From contig NZ_JAGHKP010000001.1 in NCBI RefSeq assembly GCF_017742215.1, positions 186,001 to 250,000 on the forward strand: a stretch of 64,000 nucleotides of DNA. The letters are read 5' to 3'. The notes beneath the pieces are model-generated. The model had not been told where the DNA came from. It searched no databases and was given only the letters and a program-made list of their open reading frames with translations. The position numbers were made by a program, and so were the translations under genes. Below, piece by piece: positions 34,936-42,172 of the stretch (positions within the stretch are counted from its first letter, which is position 1; the number at the start of each line of letters is the position of its first letter). Origin of the DNA: Chitinophaga chungangae (GTDB lineage: Bacteria; Bacteroidota; Bacteroidia; Chitinophagales; Chitinophagaceae).

Positions 34936-35768
34936 AATGGAAGGTCAAATGGGTCATTTTCCGATTCGTCTTTGGAAGACGATGAATTTTCTCCGAATTG
35001 TCTTAAATCGATATGTCCATCTTTGGAAAATGTATGGTGTCCAGAATCAAATATGTCATAGATAATATTTATACAATATCTTTTTTCAAGAGATTTTTTT
35101 ATTTTTTTTGTTGGTTTATTGGGTTTACCGGAGATCATCAAAGACGGGGCTAAATGGGCGGGAATGGTTGTTGAGAGCTTGTTTTTTAGGATTGATTTTT
35201 TTAGCTCATTTACGATCCCAATAAAATTGAAAATAAGTTCAGGAAAGGGATTGAATTGTTTTACCTCGAAGAAGGTAAGTAAATCTTTATTCAAGACATA
35301 CGAGAATTTTCTCCTTGTGTCATAATATTCGATTGTTTCTTTAGCGGAATTTTTACGGATAATTGAAATGTCCGGTGTAACAAAAATTTCGTCATCAAAT
35401 GAGGATTGAACAGCTAGATTGTGTTGGATTTCAAAAGAAAACTTCTTGCGGCCAACCTTTTTGCTAATTTCGAAATAGGAAAAATTGCTTTGAATGCCAG
35501 AGGGCGAGCATTTATATCTATACTTCCCATCTTTGAGATTTTGTATTGTTACTTCATATCCCAAATGCTCATAATATTGTACAATAAGGTTGTAGCAACT
35601 CATTTCAAAAAAATCACTTATCCTAGTTGCATGATTAATAACGGTCGACTTATACTTATTGATGAACGACTTAATATCATCTTCTAATTCAGTTTGGTCT
35701 TTAAAAGGGGATTTTGCTGACTTTTTCTCAGGAACAATTTTATTATCAGTTGCTTTCTTTGTTGGCAT
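34932..35768 (-). CDS. Unknown protein with PD-(D/E)XK nuclease-like motifs
   Basis: This is a 278-residue protein that I do not recognise as a named family. A central segment has the layout of a PD-(D/E)XK nuclease: E113 in FEIQHN, P132-D133 in VTPDISII, and E168-V169-K170 in FFEVKQF. The C-terminal third is Lys/Ser-rich and ends acidic. The ATG at 35768 is chosen over a TTG at 35792; it gives a 23-nt overlap with the upstream 152-aa gene. It is convergent with the anticodon nuclease gene, and their ends meet. As last gene of an XRE-led operon it could be the effector of a restriction-like module; this is inference. Confidence 0.65.
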   Translation of the reverse strand: MPTKKATDNKIVPEKKSAKSPFKDQTELEDDIKSFINKYKSTVINHATRISDFFEMSCYNLIVQYYEHLGYEVTIQNLKDGKYRYKCSPSGIQSNFSYFEISKKVGRKKFSFEIQHNLAVQSSFDDEIFVTPDISIIRKNSAKETIEYYDTRRKFSYVLNKDLLTFFEVKQFNPFPELIFNFIGIVNELKKSILKNKLSTTIPAHLAPSLMISGKPNKPTKKIKKSLEKRYCINIIYDIFDSGHHTFSKDGHIDLRQFGENSSSSKDESENDPFDLPF

Positions 35769-36204
35769 CCAAAAGGCTTTTATAGGTAACAAGTTTAAAA
35801 AGAAAGTCTTTCGTGAATGTATAGTCCATCAGGTTGGGGGTAAGCGAATACTTAGCTAGTAGGTTTCGATAACCAATTAAAAGGCCAGTAATTTTGTTCT
35901 TCTCTACTTTTGTGAAATTGTAGCTACCAATAGTTATAGTATCAGATGAACTTTTTTTACTTATAGTAGTATGAAACTTGGTCGCGCCATCAAGGCTGCA
36001 AATTACTCGTTTATGAAAGATTGATAAAGCAAGTAAATTCTCGACGGCAGACATGTTTTTTTGTAAGCTTTCATACCTCCTTGAATTTTCTATTATAAAA
36101 ACCGCTTCTCTTAGCCTGTCCTGGTATTCGTTATATATTTGTGTCGACAGGCTCCTCGGTAACCTATAAGTAAGAATATTTATTAATGGGGGCTTTTTGG
36201 GCAT
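35746..36204 (-). CDS. Unknown 152-aa protein in the XRE-led operon
   Basis: This 152-residue protein has no motif I recognise. It is basic at the N-terminus (MPKKPPLINILTYRLPRSLS), mostly helical in composition, with a polar middle (KKSSSDTITIGSYNF) and no signal peptide or membrane segment. Its ATG lies directly after the XRE stop (TAAATG, zero gap) and its 3' end overlaps the nuclease-like gene by 23 nt, so the three genes are surely cotranscribed. Low GC matches the rest of the element cargo. A partner or specificity role for the nuclease-like protein is possible. Confidence 0.65.
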   Translation of the reverse strand: MPKKPPLINILTYRLPRSLSTQIYNEYQDRLREAVFIIENSRRYESLQKNMSAVENLLALSIFHKRVICSLDGATKFHTTISKKSSSDTITIGSYNFTKVEKNKITGLLIGYRNLLAKYSLTPNLMDYTFTKDFLFKLVTYKSLLDANKESN

Positions 36205-36462
36205 TTAATTAATTCTTTTGAAAAAATCGGTAAAGCTAATGTCCATAGCTTTTAAAATCTTATAAAGGCTACTCAGTCTAAGGTCTTCGCTTCCTCTCTC
36301 ATACTTTCCATATTGTGCTCTTCCTATATCGTTATCAAAAGCAAATTGTTCGTAGCTATTATATCCTCGTTCAAGTCGCAACTCCTTCATACGTTCACCA
36401 ACCTTTGTTTTAAAGGCTTCGAATTCGGTGTCAATTTCTTTTATTGATTTTCTACGTGCCAT
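36205..36462 (-). CDS. XRE-family helix-turn-helix regulator
   Basis: This is an 85-residue Cro/CI-type regulator. Residues ~18-80 form the HTH domain: RMKELRLERGYNSYEQFAFD, then NDIGRAQYGKYERGSEDLR and a last helix LYKILKAMDISFTDFF. The form with a ~20-residue N-terminal helix (KEIDTEFEAFKTKVGE) is common on Bacteroidota mobile elements. It is the first gene of a tight three-gene operon, like the control proteins of restriction-modification or toxin-antitoxin modules. An 8-bp direct repeat in its upstream region (36502-36523) could be its operator. Confidence 0.88.
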   Translation of the reverse strand: MARRKSIKEIDTEFEAFKTKVGERMKELRLERGYNSYEQFAFDNDIGRAQYGKYERGSEDLRLSSLYKILKAMDISFTDFFKRIN

Positions 36463-36872
36463 ATACGAAGTAAAATAAAATCCACCTATAAAATTACTTT
36501 TATATAGATCATATCATATAGATGTATTTAAAAAACGGGAATTAAATAATAGCTTTTCGAGTTTATTTTTCTATATTTGACTTGGGATGCTGCAAAATGA
36601 GTGTGGATTCATTGCCTGCAGCCCAAATTTTGTATTTTAGCGACTTCTAAAATATTTGAAGCTCGCTTCTTTGAATCTCACCGGGAAAACCTTGGAAAGT
36701 TAAAAATGGATGAGAGGAAAAGGAGAAAGCTCGCGTTAAAGCGCGGGCTCTTCTTGCCTGTCCATAGCCTTTCCAAGGGGCTTCCCGGCGGTGAGTTGAG
36801 TGCCGCGTTTCTTTTTGCCCTTCGCTCACCGGTCTCATAGCTAGTAAACTATCACCTCTTAAATAATACGCT
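36463..36872. other. Non-coding region with operator-like repeats and a GC-rich structured island
   Basis: From 36463 to ~36640 it is AT-rich and should hold the XRE operon promoter. From ~36725 to 36835 composition jumps to GC-rich, with nested inverted repeats: AGCTCGCG/CGCGGGCT (loop TTAAAG), AGCCTT/AAGGGGCT and GGTGAG/CTCACC. Open frames through it on both strands look like shadows. It may be a structured RNA or an element-maintenance site. Confidence 0.4.
36502..36523. repeat. Direct repeat in the XRE upstream region
   Basis: ATATAGAT occurs at 36502-36509 and 36516-36523, a 14-nt period, about 40-60 nt before the XRE start. This could be an autoregulatory operator. Confidence 0.35.
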
Positions 36873-37097
36873 ATGACAGAACCGAGTAACACATCTAACA
36901 TCCTCTATGAGGCGCACCACTTGATCATAAGCCTGGCTAAGGAGTTTCGCATCACTTTATGCGAACGGGTCAACTGGACGGAAACCGGCTATATAGATCG
37001 GCTACGGCGCAATGCCAGATTAAAACATCTCGAGGCGGAGGAAATTTCTGCCGTAATGCGGGCCGTCTTGTCGAAGGCTCTGGAGTCTTGTAAATAG
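36873..37097 (+). CDS. Small hypothetical protein (74 aa)
   Basis: This 74-residue, mainly helical protein has no recognised family. It contains LYEAHHLIISLAKEFRITLCER and ends with HLEAEEISAVMRAVLSKAL, charged helices without a membrane segment. It lies 23 nt upstream of another 74-aa ORF on the same strand, and the pair ends at a strong terminator, so they likely form one transcript. GC is closer to 45 percent than the surrounding cargo. Function unknown; such pairs often belong to element maintenance. Confidence 0.5.
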   Translation: MTEPSNTSNILYEAHHLIISLAKEFRITLCERVNWTETGYIDRLRRNARLKHLEAEEISAVMRAVLSKALESCK

Positions 37098-37120
37098 GCC
37101 ATAGTCGTAAAACTTGTACC

Positions 37121-37345
37121 ATGAGCGCAAAGATTAAACAAAAGCAAAAACCAATGAAAAGCGAGGTTGTACGGGATTTTGTAGATACCTACCCGTCGGC
37201 CCAAAAGGTGAAATCTGAATTATGGGAGTTGCTGATAGCTGCAATGGGTAGTGAGCATGCGGATATGTGGGATAGGAAACAACGTGCGGATAAGTTGCTC
37301 ATGATCGAATTGCTTGGGGCGCTCGTGGACAGGTTTTATGAATAA
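37121..37345 (+). CDS. Small hypothetical protein (74 aa), second of a pair
   Basis: This 74-residue protein has a basic N-terminus (MSAKIKQKQKPMKSEVV). Helical segments follow (VKSELWELLIAAMGSEHAD, then a C-terminal LLMIELLGALVDRFYE). A shorter start at 37154 is possible. No family recognised. It follows the other 74-aa ORF by 23 nt and is followed by a GC-rich terminator 38 nt later. Size and helical make-up are compatible with a small partner or antitoxin-like protein, but nothing specific supports that. Confidence 0.5.
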   Translation: MSAKIKQKQKPMKSEVVRDFVDTYPSAQKVKSELWELLIAAMGSEHADMWDRKQRADKLLMIELLGALVDRFYE

Positions 37346-37382
37346 AACATAGGAAGAGCCGCACTTCCCCGGAATAATAAAT

Positions 37383-37420
37383 CCCCCCGGGCGCAATCCG
37401 CGCCGGGGGCTTTTTATTTT
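37383..37420 (+). terminator. Terminator after the pair of small ORFs
   Basis: CCCCCGGGCGC pairs with GCGCCGGGGG (one bulged G), loop AATCC, followed by CTTTTTATTTT. Confidence 0.8.
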
Positions 37421-37617
37421 CACTGGGAGGGGAAATTGTTTGGAAACCCCTGCCGGGAAGGGGGAGGGGGAAGGGGCGGTATTAGTCCCTTCCCCGACTT
37501 GTGTAAACTACAAATTACTTAGACAGGTCTTTCTAGAAAGTTCCCCTTATCGGTCAATATGTTTTGTTATTTTTTTATACGTGTATAATTAAGCGGGGTT
37601 TTTTATAAATTTGTCCT

Positions 37618-37725
37618 GTGTTGCCGAGCCTAGATTTTTTTCTATTTTTGGTGGTCATCACTCATTGAAATGTTACTGCCGCTGAGTCTATGGTATAAGG
37701 TTTATCCCTATCTTATCGGCAACAC
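37618..37725. repeat. 108-nt region bounded by a perfect 10-bp inverted repeat
   Basis: GTGTTGCCGA (37618-37627) and TCGGCAACAC (37716-37725) are exact inverted copies 88 nt apart. Inside are smaller palindromes such as GTG-GTCAT-CAC and TAGA/TCTA. It ends 21 nt before the ATG at 37747. It could be a folded leader, a non-coding RNA or a protein-binding site. Confidence 0.5.
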
Positions 37726-37746
37726 TCTTAACCTAATCCAATACTT

Positions 37747-38160
37747 ATGAATCCTCTTGCTCAAATAGATGCTGTATTCTTTTGGTTAAAGGATAAACTT
37801 TCTACTGGAGGCTATTATGGTTATCACAACATTGAAAATTTTGTAACAAGAACGCCAGAACTGAAGATTAATATCACATTGCTAAAAGAGATTCTAAAGC
37901 GACTGGAAGCTGATGGTTATGTAAGTAGAATGCAACCTGCTGGGGGCGGTCAGGAAGTATACAATGTTACTTTTAAGGGATTGGTGTTTGACGGCTACGT
38001 TATAGAAGATGAAGAAAAGAAATTGAGCGCTAACATCGCAAAAATAACGGTTAATAACTCCCAAAACCTAAATAGATTAACATTCTGGTTGGTCATATTT
38101 TCTGGTATCGCTGCTTTATACTACGCCGTAGAATTATACAAGTTTTTCTGGTGTAAATAA
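37747..38160 (+). CDS. Winged-helix-like protein with C-terminal membrane anchor
   Basis: This is a 137-residue hypothetical protein. Residues ~1-85 look like a winged-helix fold: a helical start, LLKEILKRLEADGYVSRM as the recognition-helix-like part, then a glycine-rich wing (PAGGGQEVYNVTFKG). A charged linker follows. Residues ~112-130 form one transmembrane helix (LTFWLVIFSGIAALYYAV), with a short Lys/Trp/Cys tail. No enzyme motif is present. The 108-nt inverted-repeat region lies immediately upstream. Being a membrane-tethered sensor or small effector is possible, but there is no direct evidence. AT-rich like other cargo. Confidence 0.6.
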   Translation: MNPLAQIDAVFFWLKDKLSTGGYYGYHNIENFVTRTPELKINITLLKEILKRLEADGYVSRMQPAGGGQEVYNVTFKGLVFDGYVIEDEEKKLSANIAKITVNNSQNLNRLTFWLVIFSGIAALYYAVELYKFFWCK

Positions 38161-38241
38161 GTCCCACCCATTAGTTAAAATGAAGGGATGAATTGTATTA
38201 AGGGAGTTAGAAAATATAAGATGGTTAAGTAATTTAAAAGA

Positions 38242-38490
38242 CTAATAGCGATTGTTTTCTACCAATGCAAGAAAACGTTCAATCTTGGAGAGAAACTGAC
38301 TTTCCAATGTGAGCTCAGAAGCTCTGATAATTCTCAGCGTTTCGGTAGCTCTAAAAGCTCCATTTTTTAAAATTCGAACCTCGAAAGTAATAACTCCATT
38401 TTCCTCTTTGTAATCATCTATTTCAGCGCTGTAACCCTTTTTTTTGTTTATGTAGGCGTTGCAAGTTGTTTTTATGCTATGTAAATCCAT
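38242..38490 (-). CDS. Small hypothetical protein (82 aa)
   Basis: This is an 82-residue protein, MDLHSIKTTCNAYINKKKGY at the start and ending ALVENNRY. Composition suggests an alpha/beta mix with a central strand pair (GVITFEVRILKNGAFRATETLR). No signal peptide or membrane segment is visible. No family recognised. It lies between the membrane protein and the mobilization genes, transcribed like the latter but 212 nt apart (38491-38702, no convincing gene). Confidence 0.5.
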   Translation of the reverse strand: MDLHSIKTTCNAYINKKKGYSAEIDDYKEENGVITFEVRILKNGAFRATETLRIIRASELTLESQFLSKIERFLALVENNRY

Positions 38491-38702
38491 ATTTAAATAT
38501 ACATTTTTTATCTGGAACTTACGCGAGGGAATGAAGTTACATTAGGCAATAAAAACTAACTATGTTGGTATGTCGAAAATAACTTCTGCTCCATTCTATT
38601 CGGATGCCTTGTGGATAGAGTTTCAAATAAAAGGATTAATACTATTTCTTAGAATGCATTTGTACCCAAGTAATAGACAGATTGATTAATTCATCCAATT
38701 AG

Positions 38703-39464
38703 TTATCTCAAACGGAGCCGATGTGGCATTGGGGCGACAAGTCGTTGGCTGTTTAGTTGCTGAAGTTTGCCCCGAATGCTCTGCAAGGAATATCCAATCT
38801 CGCTACCTTTCATCCTTACCTTTTGGGCATCTACAAAAGCAATCCCCCGACCCTTATCCACCTCATACCCGCTTAATTTCATCAGTGAAAGAAAAGAGTT
38901 AAAGTCCTTTGCTTCAAGTACCGCCTTACTTACCGCACGTTTCAAAGCATTTCTCCGCTGGTCCTCTCGAGGAATCAGTTGGTTTACGGAGGAAAGAAAC
39001 CGGCGGGGATTCAGGACTTTAGTAAGATTAAATTTTTGCTCCATCTTCCTGCAGAACCGCACGATCTGCCGGTAATTATTACTGTCCGAAACCGTCTTCC
39101 CATTATAACGGACGCGGTTGGCAATAATATGAATATGCTGGTGCTGGGTGTCATTATGGGAAATAGCGAGGTACTGGCAGTCAGCAAACCCTAAATCCTC
39201 CGCGCACTCCTGGGCAATTGCCTCTTTTAGTCCGGGGCGAACCTTATCTCCCGGCGCCAAGCTCAAAATCACATGCATGACGGGCTTCCCCAATTTGGGA
39301 TTATGCCCCCTCAGTTCCTCAAACTGCCGGATCAGCGCGTTTTTATCGCCATAACAGTTATTGTAATGAATCACTTCCGCCCGTTCGGCTTGGCCTTGCT
39401 TCGGGCTGAGGCAATAACTAATGCAGCCTTTGAAGCTCTTCCCGATAATAATTTTCCCGATCAT
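38703..39464 (-). CDS. Relaxase/mobilization nuclease (MobA/VirD2 type)
   Basis: This 253-residue relaxase would nick oriT and pilot the strand during conjugative transfer. The start MIGKIIIGKSFKGCISYCL is typical of the Bacteroidota MobA group (a Tyr at residue 17 is the candidate nucleophile). The metal-binding triad is in HNDTQHQHIHIIANRV at about residues 103-118. It is shorter than many relaxases (300-400 residues) and has no primase or helicase domain. It overlaps mobC by 4 nt (39461-39464). With no type IV secretion genes in the window, the element must borrow a conjugation machine. Confidence 0.88.
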   Translation of the reverse strand: MIGKIIIGKSFKGCISYCLSPKQGQAERAEVIHYNNCYGDKNALIRQFEELRGHNPKLGKPVMHVILSLAPGDKVRPGLKEAIAQECAEDLGFADCQYLAISHNDTQHQHIHIIANRVRYNGKTVSDSNNYRQIVRFCRKMEQKFNLTKVLNPRRFLSSVNQLIPREDQRRNALKRAVSKAVLEAKDFNSFLSLMKLSGYEVDKGRGIAFVDAQKVRMKGSEIGYSLQSIRGKLQQLNSQRLVAPMPHRLRLR

Positions 39465-39823
39465 GGCAGGCTGGATTTGATTTCCGAGGAAAGTTTTTGC
39501 AACGTTTCAAGGCAGGAAACCAGCAGTAGCCGCTCCATTTCACCAAGCGAAAGCCCGCAGTTTAATTTCCGGGCCATCTGGTTGAGGAGCGCGGCAGTGT
39601 GGTTTATCCTCCCGGTGAATTGGAGGATCTCTCGCGGAATGTGTTTGATTTTTATCGGTGATCCTTTTCCTGCCTGTAACAGATATTCCGAAATGGTGAG
39701 GTTAGCTTCCCTTGCTTTTGCCTTAATTACTAACCGATCTACCGGCGTACACATCACCGCCAGTTGCTCGGTTTTCTTGACTTGCTTACGCGGCCTTCCG
39801 CCCCTGTTTCTCTTCACTTGCAT
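39461..39823 (-). CDS. Mobilization accessory protein MobC-like
   Basis: This is a 120-residue basic protein with NRGGRPRKQVKK at the N-terminus, then TPVDRLVIKAKAREANLTISEYLLQAG, a ribbon-helix-helix-like DNA-binding segment. The family motif around INHTAALLNQMARKLN follows. These are hallmarks of the relaxosome protein that binds oriT and loads the relaxase. It overlaps the relaxase gene by 4 nt, and the hairpins upstream (39860-39923) are where oriT is expected. Confidence 0.85.
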   Translation of the reverse strand: MQVKRNRGGRPRKQVKKTEQLAVMCTPVDRLVIKAKAREANLTISEYLLQAGKGSPIKIKHIPREILQFTGRINHTAALLNQMARKLNCGLSLGEMERLLLVSCLETLQKLSSEIKSSLP

Positions 39824-39859
39824 CGCATACTTTTAAGAACAAAACGTAATCAATAACCC

Positions 39860-39923
39860 TCCCCGAATGCCGTAGGCATGAGGGGAGCCAGCGCGTTTTG
39901 ACGAAGTCAAAACATAGCTGGCT
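39860..39923. other. Candidate oriT: two adjacent hairpins upstream of mobC
   Basis: First hairpin: TCCCCGAATGCC with GGCATGAGGGGA around a GTA loop (39860-39886, imperfect). Second: AGCCAGC..GTTTTGAC and GTCAAAAC..AGCTGGCT around GAA (39886-39923). Relaxase recognition sites are usually such hairpins next to mob genes. The nick site is not identified. Confidence 0.5.
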
Positions 39924-39968
39924 ATTACCAAAATTCTTTTTCTTTCATCGGGCAACCCGGGAAGAGGG

Positions 39969-39978
39969 GAGGGCTGCT
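39969..39978. repeat. Candidate right att core (10-bp direct repeat)
   Basis: GAGGGCTGCT matches 30719-30728 exactly and lies just outside the oriT-like hairpins, where the element should end. Confidence 0.4.
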
Positions 39979-40051
39979 GTGTAGGAATTTGTGTAAAGTC
40001 GCCGGTGAAAAGAAAAATCGAACCGGAAAGCCGATTTCTGTTTTAAATGGC

Positions 40052-40228
40052 TCATTTGCAAACGTTTAAGGGGCTCACGGTATCAGGTGGCAGGGCTTCG
40101 ATGATCGGCGTGAATACCTCCGCCAGCTCCATCAGGTGTTCAAACAATCTCCCATCCCCGCTACATCGTTGAATTTCTTCCAAATTTTTGATGGACTGTT
40201 CAATTTCGGGCAGTCCATCTTCTACTCT
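40052..40228 (-). pseudogene. In-frame open stretch after the TAA of the secreted protein
   Basis: Directly after the TAA at 40231-40229 the same frame stays open for 58 more codons and ends at TGA (40052-40054). It reads like real protein: LPEIEQSIKNLEEIQ, then LFEHLMELAEVFTPIIEAL. It may be the lost C-terminus of the upstream gene after a nonsense mutation, or the tail of another decayed gene. There is no ATG within it before internal Met residues. Confidence 0.4.
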
Positions 40229-40978
40229 TTACCATCCACCTTCTTCAAGGTTGTCAAAATTTTCTATCTGCGAAAGCCTGGCCAGGCCTTCCAAAGAAAT
40301 ATCGTTCGATTTTTCCTCGAAGACCTCATCTCCGCCTTCTGCTGAAGCGTTGGTGTTGATCCGCTCCATTCGCTTTTTGGTTAAAAAATTGATACTTACC
40401 TGCCGGTCGATTCTCGGACCGGTATTGTTGCTTGCATCATAACCGATAAGTTCAAAGTCCGATCCCCGAAGTCTGAACGTGTATTTCCAGTAGCCGTACC
40501 GGCCATGCCGGTAATGTACATACAGCTTGTTGCGGCCGATCTCAACGGAAAGTTCAGGAGGGAAATATACCCCGCCATCCTCGTTTTCGGAGGAAAAACA
40601 GTTCAGATTTTCAGTCACCTTCTTAAACTGCCCGTTCATTCCTAAAAATACGATCAATCCACGCCGGTTCCTGTCCACTGTTTTGCCGTCTCCGTTATTC
40701 TCCAACCGGTCTTTTAATGTTGCTTTCAAAATCAGAACGCTGTCTGGAATTCCGTCACTGTTAAGATCGCCTCCGATGCGGCCGGTAATTTTGTATCCTT
40801 TCGGCACAGGGAGAGCCGGAGTGGTTGCCATTCTTGAAACAGCCCTTTTTACCTGAGCGGATATGGTGCTGATAACTTTTGCGCTGGCGGGAGAAATTCC
40901 GGATGCATGGCGGATGCAGCTGCCGGAGGCTAAATGACTAACGAGTATCAGACTTATCGAAAGAAGGTATTTTATCAT
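40229..40978 (-). CDS. Putative secreted or lipid-anchored protein with a GDLNSDG motif
   Basis: This is a 249-residue exported protein. The start at 40978 gives a signal peptide (MIKYLLSISLILVSHLASG) followed by Cys; a lipoprotein anchor is possible, but the residue at -3 is not ideal. Residues ~75-85 read GDLNSDGIPDSVL, the calcium-binding FG-GAP/dockerin-like pattern seen in many exported proteins describing stored quantities. The middle repeats strand-rich sequence (KLYVHYRHGRYGYWKYTF). The C-terminus is acidic. An earlier in-frame TTG/ATG exists upstream but would bury the signal. Function unknown. The frame stays open past its stop. Confidence 0.65.
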   Translation of the reverse strand: MIKYLLSISLILVSHLASGSCIRHASGISPASAKVISTISAQVKRAVSRMATTPALPVPKGYKITGRIGGDLNSDGIPDSVLILKATLKDRLENNGDGKTVDRNRRGLIVFLGMNGQFKKVTENLNCFSSENEDGGVYFPPELSVEIGRNKLYVHYRHGRYGYWKYTFRLRGSDFELIGYDASNNTGPRIDRQVSINFLTKKRMERINTNASAEGGDEVFEEKSNDISLEGLARLSQIENFDNLEEGGW

Positions 40979-41104
40979 TGTTTTGGGAGATTTAACAAGT
41001 GGGAATACAAATGTTCTTATTTGAATTAATCCTTTTTCCCGCCCCATATTATTATTTCTTAACTTACCTAAAATATGCCCTGCCAAAATTCAATTCGAAT
41101 CCCA

Positions 41105-41494
41105 ATGAAAATCAGAAATCTTGTCGATCTCTTTTCTATCCTTCCCGAAAACGAACGAATAATTGTAGACGTTTTGCGCCAGATAATTATTGAAACGCTT
41201 CCGGGATATTGCAAAGAAAAGATCTCATACAATGTCCCATTTTTTTATGGCAACAAAGGGATATGTATTATCTGGCCTGCCGCCGTCCCACGTGGAGGCA
41301 TCAAAAAAGGAGTTCTTTTAGGTTTCTGGTACGGGCACAAATTAAACGATCCCGATCATTTTCTGTCACATGGAACCAACAAGCAGATCTTTTATAAAAT
41401 CTACCTGGAGCCGGAAGAGATTGATGACAGGCCAATAAAAAAGCTTTTAAAAGAAGCGATCAGATTAGACCGCACTTTCACGAAAGCATCCTAA
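41105..41494 (+). CDS. DUF1801 family protein
   Basis: This is a 129-residue protein with the YdhG/DUF1801 pattern: LPENERIIVDVLRQIIIETLPGY at the N-terminus, EKISYNVPFFYGNKGICIIWP in the middle and a C-terminal LLKEAIRL. The fold is small alpha/beta, related to proteins that may bind metals or iron; function is not established. The ATG at 41105 is preferred over 41075. AT-rich compared with the next genes. It is convergent with the thioredoxin-like gene. Confidence 0.8.
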   Translation: MKIRNLVDLFSILPENERIIVDVLRQIIIETLPGYCKEKISYNVPFFYGNKGICIIWPAAVPRGGIKKGVLLGFWYGHKLNDPDHFLSHGTNKQIFYKIYLEPEEIDDRPIKKLLKEAIRLDRTFTKAS

Positions 41495-41529
41495 TCCGTA
41501 TCAAATTATTATCATAACAGAAATAATCG

Positions 41530-42027
41530 CTACTCTGGTTTTTCCGCCGGATTCACCGCCTTCCACGACCACTGCTTAAAAAACTGCAGCACTTTCCGGC
41601 TGCTATGCCCTTTCCCTTCTTCAAGATACTCGGAGTTCTGCGTGTGTATACGCTCGCCCTTTTCATTCAGGATCACGAACACCGGGAAGCCGAAACGCTC
41701 CGGGTGGCCGAGGGATGCGAACACGGCTTCGTTTTTATTTTCCTTGCTATAGTTCACATGCACCACTTCGTAATTTTGCTCCAGGAATGTTTTTAACGTG
41801 TCGTTGGATTGAACGAGATTTTCAAACGCTATACACCAGCTGCACCAGTTGCCGCCCATCTGCAGAAAAACATGTTTACCGGATGCGCCCGCTTTTTTTA
41901 CGGCGGCTTCAATGTCTGCTTTGGCATCGGCTTCCGGGTGGTAGAGTGTGGGTTTTGTGGAGGTTTGTGCAAAGACGGCGGCGCCGCATAGCAACAGCAT
42001 GCAAAAAACGAGTGTGATCTTTTTCAT
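41530..42027 (-). CDS. Secreted thioredoxin-like protein
   Basis: This is a 165-residue protein with a signal peptide (MKKITLVFCMLLLCGAAVFA) and a thioredoxin fold. The redox site is WCSWC near residue 62, inside FLQMGGNWCSWC. The FGFPVFVILNEKG segment holds the cis-proline of the fold. It probably acts in the periplasm as a thiol reductase or oxidase; the partner is unknown. It resembles the thioredoxin_7/DUF255-like group. It stands alone before the ECF sigma gene. Confidence 0.85.
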   Translation of the reverse strand: MKKITLVFCMLLLCGAAVFAQTSTKPTLYHPEADAKADIEAAVKKAGASGKHVFLQMGGNWCSWCIAFENLVQSNDTLKTFLEQNYEVVHVNYSKENKNEAVFASLGHPERFGFPVFVILNEKGERIHTQNSEYLEEGKGHSSRKVLQFFKQWSWKAVNPAEKPE

Positions 42028-42172
42028 GGTCGATATTGATTTCCCGGCAAGTTAAGGGAAATATTAGTCACACAATTCTCCGGCCCCCAGGAGAAGAGTG
42101 CGGAATTAATTGAACGGCGATCTTCTGATTTCTGACTTTTTATTATAGTTTGCATTCCACAGCAAACGGAAA

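Larger units (their letters stand above)
37346..37746. other. Intergenic region with three hairpin structures
   Basis: This 401-nt stretch has no credible ORF. It holds the terminator at 37383-37420, a G-rich hairpin (GGGGAAGGG at 37467-37475 with CCCTTCCCC at 37487-37495) and the long inverted repeat at 37618-37725 just upstream of the membrane-protein gene. Confidence 0.6.
39824..40051. other. Intergenic region with candidate oriT and right element end
   Basis: It holds the candidate oriT hairpins at 39860-39923 and the right copy of the 10-bp repeat at 39969-39978. No other gene is seen. Confidence 0.5.

Noticed and set aside
36601..36840. 79-codon plus-strand frame across the GC-rich island
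   Set aside because: Inverted repeats dominate the sequence and the frame has no recognised protein features; treated as structured non-coding DNA.
37618..37725. Retron-type msr-msd RNA
   Set aside because: The inverted repeat fits loosely, but no reverse transcriptase gene is present in the window.
38571..38690. 39-codon plus-strand frame before the mobilization genes
   Set aside because: Too short, no motif and no upstream signal.
40010..42170. Duplicate tRNA 3' end marking the right edge of the element
   Set aside because: No copy of the tRNA T-arm/acceptor sequence was found; the 10-bp repeat at 39969 is the better candidate.
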